From positions 63,694,768 to 63,758,767 of the forward strand of contig NC_059081.1 of NCBI RefSeq assembly GCF_020497125.1: 64,000 nt of DNA, written 5' to 3'. The translations under genes were made by a program, and so were the position numbers. This DNA is from Mauremys mutica (taxonomy: Eukaryota; Chordata; Testudines; Geoemydidae). The notes under the pieces were generated by a model. It was given only the letters and a program-made list of their open reading frames with translations, was not told the origin of the DNA and made no database searches. Shown here piece after piece: positions 57,071-64,000 of the stretch (position 1 is the stretch's first letter; each line of letters opens with the position of its first letter).

Positions 57071-58190
57071 CTACACGGCCCCCCCGTCAAGGCTGGCTCC
57101 CGTGCAGCGGGGCCAGCCCATTCCATACCCACCCCCCAGACGGGAGAGGAAGTCCGCATTTGCATGGTCCTTCCTGGCCCTATGACGGACAGTGAATGCA
57201 TAGGGCTGCAGGGCCAAGTACCACCGCTGCAGCCGCATGTTATGGTCCTTCATGCGGGCCAACCACTGGAGGGCGGAGTGGTCGGTGACCAAGGTGAAGG
57301 GGACTCCCAGGATGTAGTACCGCAGAGCTTCACAGGCCCACTTCCTGGCGAGGGCTTCTTTTTCGACCACCGCATAATTTGTCTCTTGGGGGAACAGCTT
57401 CTGGCTGATGTAAAGAACCGGATGCTCTTCCCCGTCTACCTCTTGGGAGAGGATGGCCCCGAGTCCCACCTCCGAAGCATCTGTCTGCAGGACAAATGGC
57501 CGGGTGAAATCGGGGCTATACACGACCGGCTCCCTGCAGAGGCTGGTTTTCAGTGTCTGGAAGGCCTTGTCACACTTGCGGGTCCATTTCACCTGTCGCG
57601 GGCTGTCCTTTGTCAGGAGCCCCGTTAAGGGGGTGGCAATTGCCGCGAATTGGGGAATAAACCGTCTGTAATATCCTGCCAGCCCCAGAAACTGGCGCAC
57701 CTGGCGTTTTGTGGCCGGCAGGGGGCAGGTTGCGATGGCCTGAACCTTGCCGACAAGAGGTTTTACCTGCCCATGCCCGATAGTATACCCCAGGTACGTG
57801 GTCTCTTGCCAGCCGATGCGACATTTCTTAGAGTTGGCTGTTAACCCAGCCTTCCGCAGAGACCTCAGGACAGCTGCGACCCTTTCTAGGTGGTTCTCCC
57901 ACCGGGGACTGTAAATGACCACGTCATCCAGATAGGCGGCCGCGTAGTCCTGATGTGGCTGGAGGAGGCGGTCCATCAGGCGCTGAAAGGTAGCCGGGGC
58001 CCCATGGAGGCCGAAGGGCATCCGGGTAAATTGGTACAGGCCCGTGGGTGTGGCGAACGCAGTCTTCTCCCTGGAGGTTGGTTCCAGGGGGATCTGCCAG
58101 TACCCTTTGCTTAGATCAAGGGTGGTGATATAGCGGGCCTCCCCTAACCGGGCCAATAGCTCATCGATCCGAGGCATGGGGTACGCGTCA
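57071..58190 (-). pseudogene. pol: Pol: RT catalytic half and RNase H (Gmr1-type)
   Basis: An open frame of 368 codons from the first Met at 58177, continuous with upstream Gypsy RT codons up to the CR1 insertion. RT palm motifs are intact: TTLDLSKGYWQ (catalytic D, residue 21) and YLDDVVIYS (residues 82-90). The connection has FLGLAGYYRRFIPQFA. RNase H follows: VLQTDASEVGLGAIL (D231), EKEAL (E270/E272), LVTDHSALQW (D297) and HANADFLSR (D340), so the catalytic acidic residues are all present. The stop codon TAG (57071-57073) lies inside the LTR, formed by the LTR's own first bases TGTAG. This half has no stops or shifts. It is called a pseudogene because the CR1 separates it from the RT N-terminus and upstream pol has stops. 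Confidence 0.9.
57076..57090 (-). promoter_or_regulatory. Polypurine tract of the LTR element
   Basis: Immediately inside the 3' LTR the minus strand reads ccttgacgggggggccg then TGTAG. A G-run next to the LTR boundary is the expected plus-strand DNA primer. Confidence 0.7.
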
Positions 58191-59429
58191 TAGAATCATA
58201 GAATCTCAGGGTTGGAAGGGACCTCAGGAGGTCATCTAGTCCAACCCCCTGCTCAAAGCAGGACCAAACCCAACTAAATCATCCCAGCCAGGGCTTTGTC
58301 AAGCCTGACCTTAAAAACCTCTAAGGAAGGAGATTCCACCACCTCCCTAGGTAACCCATTCCAGTTCTTCACCACCCTACTAGTGAAAAAGTTTTTCCTA
58401 ATGTCCAACCTAAACCTCCCCCTCTGCAACTTGAGACCATTACTCCTTGTTCTGTCATCTTCTACTACTGAGAACAGTCTAGATCCATCCTCTTTGGAAC
58501 CCCCTTTCGGGTAGTTGAAAGCAGCTATCAAATCCTCCCTCATTCTTCTCTTCTGCAGACTAAACAATCCCAGTTCCTTCAGCCTCTCCTCATAAGTCAT
58601 GTGCTCCAGCCCCCTAATCATTTTTGTTGCCCTCCGCTGGACTCTCTCCAATTTATCCACATCCTTCTTGTAGTGTGGGGCCCAAAACTGGACACAGTAC
58701 TCCAAATGAGGCCTCACCAGTGCTGAATAGAGGGGAATGATCACATCCCTCGATCTGCTGGAAATGCCCCTACTTATACAACCCAAAATGCCATTAGCCT
58801 TCTTGGCAACAAGGGCACACTGTTGACTCATATTCAGCTTTTCGTCCACCGTAACCCCTAGGTCCTTTTCTGAAGAACTGCTGCCCAGCCATTCGGTCCC
58901 TAGTCTGTAGCAGTGCATGGGATTCTTCCATCCTAACTGCAGGACTCTGCACTTGTCCTTGTTGAACCTCATCATATTTCTTTTGGCCCAATCCTCTAAT
59001 TTGTCTAGGTCCCTCTGTAGCCTATCCCTACCCTCCAGTGTATCAACCACTCCTCCCAGTTTAGTGTCATCTGCAAACTTGCTAAGGGTGCAGTCCACAC
59101 TATCCTCCAGATAGTTAATGAAGATATTGAATAAAACCGGCCCCAGCACCGACCCTTGGGGCACTCCACTTGATACCGGCTGCCAACTAGACATGGAACC
59201 ATTGATCACTACCCATTGAGCCCGACCATCTAGCCAGTTTTCTATCCACCTTATCGTCCATTCATCCAGCCCATACTTCTTTAACTTGCTGGCAAGAATA
59301 CTGTGGGAGACTGTATCAAAAGCTTTGCTAAAGTCCAGAAATAGCACATCCACTGCTTTCCCCTCATCCACAGAACCGGTTATCTCATCATAGAAGGCAA
59401 TTAGGTTAGTCAGGCATGACTTGCCCTTG
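58191..59429 (-). mobile_element. Young CR1 LINE inserted in the Gypsy RT
   Basis: A 5'-truncated CR1 of 1239 bp. Its 3' end lies at 58191 and has repeats of the form catagaat (ATTCTATG type on its own strand), preceded by the tail ggttggactagatgacctcc and the 3' untranslated region. The 6-bp target duplication gcgtca lies at 58185-58190 and 59430-59435. Insert plus duplication is 1245 bp, a multiple of three. The coding part is open from insertion to its natural stop TAG (58274-58276), with no damage, which suggests a recent insertion. Confidence 0.95.
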
Positions 59430-60094
59430 GCGTCAAACTTGGAGATAGCATTAACGCGCCTGAAGTCGATACAGAACCGTTGTGAGCCGTCGGGCTTCGG
59501 CACCAGCACTACAGGGCTGCGCCACTCACTTTGCAATGGTTCAATCACCCCCAGATCCAGCATAGCTCGTACCTCCTCCTCAATGACCCGCCTCCTGTGA
59601 TACGGCAAGGGCCTGGTCGCGCCCCGGATCACCACCCCAGGCTCCGTCTGGATCCTATGGTATACCAGGGAGGTGTATCCCGGTTGGCCCGTAAAGGTGC
59701 GGGAAAAGGCTCGCAGGAGGCACCGGGTCTGCTTGAGTTGGTCGTCTGTTGGGGTCTCCCCAAGCTGGGGTTCCCCGGGGTCCTCGGTATGGGCGACCTG
59801 GGGTCCTAATTCTGGTTCTGGCGGGTAGGGGTTAATCAGGAGCCCTTTGCGTTCCCGCCAGGGCTTGAGGAGATTGACGTGGTACCGCTGGATCTTCTTT
59901 TTTCGGTCCTGCTGATTAATTTCATAGGTAACCGGGCCCACCTTCCGGACCACCTCATATGGCCCTTGCCACCGGGCCAGAATCTTGAATTCACTGAAGG
60001 GCAGGAGGAGTAACACCCGGTCTCCGGGTTGAAAGTCCCGAGTCTGGGCGTCCCGGTTATAAGTCTGGGCCTGCGTGTTTTGGGCGGCTTTCAA
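58274..60094 (-). pseudogene. Chimeric frame: Gypsy IN tail + RT start fused to CR1 RT
   Basis: A single open frame of 606 codons. Residues 1-90 are the integrase C-terminal part with a GPY/F-type motif (RWQGPYEVV, 41-49). Residues about 137-222 are the start of Gypsy RT ([20 protein letters not shown]). At residue 222 the sequence passes without a break into CR1 ORF2 (223-606). CR1 RT motifs are intact: FLDFSKAFD (252-260), [17 protein letters not shown] (310-326) and FADDTKLGG (340-348), then the C-terminal domain to the CR1 stop. The Met is internal to the element's pol, since the frame runs on upstream to the TAG at 60131. It is a product of transposition, not a known gene; expression is unknown. 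Confidence 0.85.
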
Positions 60095-60994
60095 ATTCTC
60101 CCGCGCCAGAGCCCCCGCCTGCTTAAGGCGCTACTGGAGCTGGAGTACATACTTTAAGAGGCCCTGGGCTGGTGATGGGGCTTGCTCCCAGGTTTCCCTC
60201 ATGAGGTCCAACAGGCCCCGGGGTCGCCGGCCGTACAGCAACTCAAAGGGTGAGAACTTGGTTGATGACTGGGGGACTTCTCGTACTGCCAGGACCAGGG
60301 GTGGAAGTAGCTGGTCCCATCGGCGAAGGTCCTCCTGGGGGAACCTATGCAGCATCTCTTTCAGCGTCCGGTTGAATCTTTCAACCAGCCCATCGGTCTG
60401 GGGATGGTAGACGGACGTTCGGAGTTGCTTTATCCCCAGGAGTTCGCACACCTGCTGGAGCAGCCTTGAAGTAAAGTTGGTCCCCTGATCCGTGAGGATC
60501 TCCCGGGGCAGGCCGACGCGGACGAAGACCTTCATCAGCTCAGCTGCGATGGTGCGGGCTGTGATGTTCCGGAGAGGGATTGCTTCGGGGAACCTGGTAG
60601 CATAGTCCATTATGACTAAGATGTATTGGAACCCCGCATTGCTCTTGGGGAGAGGCCCCACCAGGTCCATGGCCACGCGCTCAAAGGGGGTCTCAATTAA
60701 AGGCATCGGGACCAGCGGTGCCTTGGGGGTCCATGCGGGGGTGGCCAACTGGCATTCCGGGCAAGACTGGCAATAATTCTTTATCTCCTGGTGTACCCCT
60801 GGCCAGAAGAAGCGCCCCAGTATTCGAGCCAGCATCTTCTCGTGACCTAGGTGTCCAGCTGCTGGGACATTGTCGGCCAACTTCATGACCGCCCGGCGGT
60901 GGCACCGGGGCACGAGGAGTTGAGTCCTGGTATCCCCCGTGTGGGGGTCCCTCTCGACCCGATACAGGCGCTCCTGCTGCAGCTCGAAGTGTGG
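59690..60994 (-). pseudogene. pol: Pol: integrase (Gmr1-type), one internal stop
   Basis: A 260-codon open frame (first Met 60913, TAG at 60131-60133) is in the same frame as coding on both sides. Zinc-binding HHCC: H21, H24 or nearby in AGHLGHEKM, and CQSCPEC (C48/C51/C54). Catalytic triad: D83 in MDLVGPLP, D142 in LTDQGTNFTS, E178 in GLVERFNRT, with the usual 35-residue D-to-E spacing. After the TAG the frame continues 12 codons later with the C-terminal GPY/F module up to about 59810. Upstream, 27 codons (FELQQERLYRVERDP...) join it to the protease frame after the TGA at 60995-60997. It lies before RT in the element, unlike most Ty3/Gypsy elements. Confidence 0.9.
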
Positions 60995-61470
60995 TCACTG
61001 CGCCGCTCGATGTGGGTTGAGGATAGTTCCATCTACGGTGGCCAGCTGGTCGTATGCCCCTTTGAGTGTGGGGTCGGCCCGTTGATCCCGGCAAAAGTCC
61101 GTGGGCACCGAGGGATCCTCCCCCACTCCTGGGGGGGCATTTTCAGGTCTTCCTGTCGGGTTGGCAGGGTCGGGACCTTCTCCCCCGTCTTCCTCGGACT
61201 CTGTTGCCTCCCCTTCCAGGGCAGGCGTGACCTCGGCGTGGCGGCGTAGGACTGCTGGAAACTCGGGCCAGTCCCGACCCAGGATCACCGGGTATACCAG
61301 CCACGGAGCGAGTCCCACTACCATCTGCCGGGTGACCCCATCAATTGTCAATTGGGCCCTTGCGCTTGGGTAGGGCTGTATGTCCCCGTGTCTGCATTGT
61401 AGCTGAATCGCTCCCAGGCGGGCGCCCTTCAATAACTGTCGGGCGCCCTTCAATAACCACAGGCACGGTG
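60995..61470 (-). pseudogene. Pol: protease remnant lacking its active site
   Basis: The N-terminal strand is visible in the gag frame ([12 protein letters not shown]) and the C-terminal part in a different frame ([12 protein letters not shown]..., then LVYPVILGRDWPEF, the hydrophobic-LG-D-W motif that ends retropepsins of this kind). The D-S/T-G catalytic motif that should lie between them is not present in any frame. Instead, at about 61432-61467 the bases encoding VIEGRP are tandemly duplicated with a shift of frame, so a deletion with local duplication has removed the active site. The frame then runs through an acidic linker (EGEATESEEDGGEGPDP) to a TGA at 60995-60997. Confidence 0.75.
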
Positions 61471-62670
61471 ATCTTGGCCGCTTGCGGACGCCGGGCACAG
61501 CCTTCCCCGGAGTAAACCTGGCCAAAGGTACACTCCAGTCCTGGGCAGTCCCGCAGTAAATGGCCACGCTCCCCGCAGGAGAAACAGGACCCCAGGTCTG
61601 CCCGTCCCGTCCGTGACCGGGTACCAGGGTTACCTCCTGGAGGGCCCCGGTAGTCCCCTCTTGGCGCGGGGGTTGGAGTCCGAGTGGGTCTCCCGGAGGA
61701 CGCTGCGGCCTGGGTCCGGGCCTCCGCTCCACGGGAGGAAACTCGTACATCCGTCGGGGTGGGCGCCTCCTTCTTCTCGGGGTTAGGGCGCTCCGTCCGG
61801 GGTGGGGCGGTCCGGCCAGCCGAACTCAGCGGGGCTTCAGCCGCGAGGAAGTCCTCCATTAATGTAACGGCTGCGGCCACTGTTGCTGGCCTATGGCGGA
61901 GGACCCAGGCTCTTCCTCGCGGCGGGAGTACATGGGCGAACTGCTCCAGTACTACCTGCTCTATTAGCTCCTCTAACGTCCGGCGTTCGGGCTGCAACCA
62001 CCGCTTGCAGCTCTCCCGGAGCTCTTGGGCCACCATCCGAGGCCGGGCCCCTGGGGAATAAGTCAGGCTTCTAAAGCGCTGTCGGTATGTCTCCGGACTC
62101 ACATCCAGGGCGTCCAGAATGGCGGCTTTCACCTGCTGTAATCCTGGGCTGCCTCGACAGACAGGCCTCGATAGACCATCTGCGCAGTCCCAGTTAAGTA
62201 CGGGGCCAGGATGGTAGCCCGTTGGTCCTGGGCCCAGCACGCGACAACGGCCACCCGCTCGAACGTGACAAGAAATGCTTCTGGGTCGTCACCGGGTCCC
62301 ATCTTCGTCAGCCGAATTGGGGGGCTGGGCCGCGAAGCCCCTGCTGGGCCTTCCGGCTGGGGTTCCCCAGGTCGAGCCAGCGCCGCTGCGAGCTGCTGGA
62401 CACATTGCCTCTGGAAGTCCTGGTGCTGGGTAACCAGGTCTTGAAATAGCTGCCGTTGTTGGGACCCTAGCTGCTTGTTGGGACCACGAGCTGCTGCTGC
62501 TGTTGGAGGTGGGCGGCCTGCTGCTCCTGTTGCTGTCGCAACTGGGCCGCCTGCTGTCGCTCCTGGCTCTCCGTTACCAGGGCCAGGAGCTGGGACAGAT
62601 CCATCTCTCGGGAGGGCGGTCTCTCTCCCGCGGCCCCCTTCTCACCAGCGTCAAGAGCTCGCGCCCACAT
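61341..62670 (-). pseudogene. gag: Gag with SCAN-like capsid and CCHC zinc knuckle
   Basis: Three frame pieces make one Gag. (1) 62670-62467: acidic/Gln-rich N-terminus; a Met at 62604 begins MDLSQLLALVTESQERQQA; the piece ends in a Q-rich run and a TAG. (2) About 62465 to the TGA at 62129-62131: ...[16 protein letters not shown]... and [13 protein letters not shown], typical Ty3/Gypsy capsid motifs. (3) 62240-61341: a SCAN-like domain at residues 48-135 ([38 protein letters not shown]), then basic and Pro-rich sequence and a zinc knuckle [14 protein letters not shown] (C219, C222, H227, C232). Frame changes lie at about 62470-62490 and at about 62130-62140. Confidence 0.85.
61836..62099 (-). 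other. SCAN-like domain coding segment
   Basis: Eighty-eight residues with the order and spacing of a SCAN domain: an aromatic-Arg-Gln-Arg-Phe-Arg start, a Cys-X-Arg-Trp-Leu-X-Pro-Glu middle, an hydrophobic-Leu-Glu-Gln-Phe helix and a Trp-Val / ED end. SCAN domains of vertebrate zinc-finger proteins are held to derive from the capsid of Gmr1-like Gypsy elements; this segment is the element-side counterpart. Confidence 0.8.
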
Positions 62671-62679
62671 CCTGGGCGA

Positions 62680-62702
62680 GACTCCTCAGAGAAGGCACCA
62701 CG
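62680..62702 (-). promoter_or_regulatory. Primer-binding site of the LTR element
   Basis: Two bases inside the 5' LTR, the minus strand reads TGGTGCCTTCTCTGAGGA. TGG(T) next to the LTR is the usual start of a tRNA 3'-end complement. TGGTGCC fits the 3' ends of several tRNAs (Phe, His, Met types), but the remaining bases do not let me choose. Confidence 0.55.
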
Positions 62703-62889
62703 TGTAGACGTTCCGGTGTGGGGCTCGGCCCTCTCAGGTGCGGCTGGGAGCCAGGCCGCCTCACTCTGTGAGGCTTAGAGCGCAGTTAAGTCTCCCAAAG
62801 TCCAAGCCCTCGGTCCGGGCGGACAGTAAATAGTAGTCCCCGGGCTCAGGCAGGGCTGAGAAAACCCAACAGGAGTCAAGGCCCCAGCC

Positions 62890-63405
62890 CTAGGTCAGGG
62901 CGGGGCAACAAACAGTAGTTTGTGGGCTCAGACCCTCAGGCAGGGGCTGAGCAAAACAAGCAAGCAGTCTTTTAAGCCCTAGCCCTAGGTCAGGGCGGGG
63001 CAACAAAACTGCAGTTCAAGGGCTCAGTCCCTCAGGCAGGGGCTGAGCAAACCCACAGCACTTCAGGGGCTCAGACCCTCAGGCAGGGGCTGAGCAAACA
63101 GTCTCTTTTGCCCAAGCCCTAGATCAGGGAGGGGCAACAGCAATAGTTCACAGGCTCAGACAGGGGTTGAGCAACAAAGTCAGTAAAGCCCAAGCCCTCA
63201 GTCAGGGCGGGGCAACAGACAGCAGTTCTGGGCTCAGACCCTTAGGCAGGGGCTGAGCAACCCAAACAGTAATTTAAGCCCGAGCCCTGAGTCAGGGCGG
63301 GGCAACAAACAGCAGTTCACAGGCTCAGGCCCTCAGGCAGGGGCTGAGCAAAAACAAACAGTTCAGGGGCTCAGGTCCTCAGCCAGGAGCTGAGCAAACA
63401 GCAGG
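62890..63405. repeat. Tandem repeats inside the 5' LTR
   Basis: About seven variants of the gctcagaccctcaggcaggg / gctgagcaaa unit plus the gccctaggtcagggcggggc unit; otherwise as in the 3' LTR. Confidence 0.9.
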
Positions 63406-63880
63406 TAAGTCCAGACTTCTGGGTCTGAGCGCTGGTGTGAGGGGGAGACTGCCACCCATGAGTGGGGTGGCAGGGGGGACACAGGCCCACCCACTCCACT
63501 GTGTCCCAGCCCGGGGCCCTAACAGCGGCAGTTAGTCTGCTGCTGTGTCGGTGGGGTCCTGACCGCAACACACCGACATCGGCTCGAAATTTGTGGTAGC
63601 CATTCTCCCCCTCCATTGGTACCTGTTCATCTGTAGCGTCCTCCGCCGGGTCCCACACCATGGGCTCCTCGGGGTGCTGAGCACTGGATCGGTCGGGCGG
63701 CTCCTCCGGACTCTGGGCTAGGGGACGCTCGGGCAGCTCCTCGGGGTACCGGGCTCGGGGAAGGCTCGGCCAGTCCTCCTCAGGGTACCGGGCTCGGGGA
63801 AGGCTCGGTCCAGCAGGAGCTTGGGCAGCAGCGTCTGTCCTCTCCGGCGGTCAGGCAGCAACTGAGCGCTGGGGCCGGGC

Positions 63881-63887
63881 CTTTATA
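63881..63887 (-). promoter_or_regulatory. TATA box in the 5' LTR
   Basis: Minus-strand TATAAAG in the same context as at 56947-56953. This copy would drive the element's genomic RNA. Confidence 0.6.
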
Positions 63888-64000
63888 CTTCCTGTCCCGC
63901 CCCTTGACTTCCGGGGGGCGGGGACAGGCGGTGGTGGCTCCGCCCACTCTGGCGGCTGCTCTGGCTCGGCCCTCTCAGGTGCGGCTGGGAGCCAGGCTGC

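Larger units (their letters stand above)
55630..57075 (-). repeat. 3' LTR of the Gmr1-type element
   Basis: A 1446-bp LTR with TGTAG...TCTACA ends (read on the minus strand). A 42-bp segment is present identically near both its extremities (55651-55692 and 57031-57072). The middle is a tandem array (about 55800-56480). It has a TATA motif on the minus strand at 56947-56953. It aligns with 62703-64000 apart from array copy number and two small indels. Confidence 0.95.
55630..64000 (-). mobile_element. Gmr1-type Ty3/Gypsy LTR retrotransposon (right end cut)
   Basis: A nearly complete element on the minus strand: 5' LTR (62703 to about 12 bases past the window), primer-binding site, gag with SCAN-like capsid and CCHC knuckle, protease remains, integrase, reverse transcriptase, RNase H, purine tract, 3' LTR (55630-57075). 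The LTRs start TG and end CA in both directions. Integrase precedes RT, which is the order of the Gmr1 clade. The internal region is 5.6 kb, of which 1245 bp is a CR1 insertion plus its duplicated target. The copy is damaged (gag shifts, two pol stops, lost protease active site) but the coding regions are easily read. In the first roughly 250 aligned bases the LTRs differ at about six sites, mostly C/T or G/A, so insertion is fairly recent. Confidence 0.9.
62703..64000 (-). repeat. 5' LTR of the Gmr1-type element (cut by window end)
   Basis: Starts at 62703 with the same bases as 55630. It ends at the window edge about 12 bases short of the expected terminus. Relative to the 3' LTR it has about three fewer tandem units, lacks about 30 bp near 63602 and has a local duplication of about 36 bp near 63770-63805. 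TATA motif on the minus strand at 63881-63887. Confidence 0.95.

Noticed and set aside
56605..57201. A 198-codon minus-strand frame in the 3' LTR
   Set aside because: It spans the LTR promoter and boundary, is low-complexity Pro/Glu/Ala-rich, and is not part of gag or pol.
60075..62778. Many plus-strand frames of 60-132 codons
   Set aside because: Antisense shadows of the gag and pol coding strand, which is GC-rich and so has few stops in reverse.

Overview
The window is vertebrate nuclear DNA, most likely from a cryptodiran (hidden-necked) turtle. No complete host gene is visible. The turtle call rests on two copies of a tRNA-derived SINE that look like the turtle Cry-type family, many CR1 LINE pieces, GIY-YIG Penelope-like elements, many non-autonomous hAT elements, old MIR/CORE-SINEs and a Gmr1-type Ty3/Gypsy element. 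Most reading frames in the window are chance frames in noncoding or GC-rich DNA. I did not run any search, so all family names are recognition calls.

Layout. Positions 1-22 kb are mostly AT-rich noncoding DNA with scattered old repeats: a CR1 3' end split by a MITE at 1642-1991, a CR1 inserted in a MIR (3598-4475), a Cry-type SINE (15067-15251), a long palindromic transposon (17848-18161), and several hAT-type MITEs with 8-bp target duplications. Positions 22.3-24.9 kb hold a three-level nest: a MIR broken by a 2.4-kb hAT-type element, itself broken by a 1.6-kb hAT-type element that carries an extremely G-rich, CpG-rich core. A Penelope-like remnant abuts it (24901-25458). Positions 25-48 kb continue the same pattern with MIRs, MITEs, a probable solo LTR (30078-30552), a second SINE (34602-34789), CR1 tails and a Penelope-like element whose ends form an inverted repeat of about 315 bp (42217-43188). 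Positions 48.8-50.8 kb are one long reversed CR1.

The most informative region is 55.4-64.0 kb. An older CR1 (55440-55629) was broken by a nearly complete minus-strand Ty3/Gypsy-type LTR retrotransposon (55630 to just past the window end). Reading along its own strand, it has a 5' LTR, a gag with a SCAN-like capsid domain and a CCHC knuckle, a damaged protease, then integrase BEFORE reverse transcriptase and RNase H, then a 3' LTR. Integrase upstream of RT is the order of the Gmr1 clade and is unusual for Ty3/Gypsy. A younger CR1 has inserted into the RT with a 6-bp target duplication. It happens to be in frame, making a 606-codon chimeric open frame that joins Gypsy integrase-tail/RT to CR1 RT.

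At least thirteen elements have hAT-like 8-bp target duplications that can be read directly, seven or eight TIR families in all. Host function is limited to two weak candidate exons (after 5038, and 32517-32575) and a few homeobox-motif-rich stretches that could be conserved noncoding DNA.
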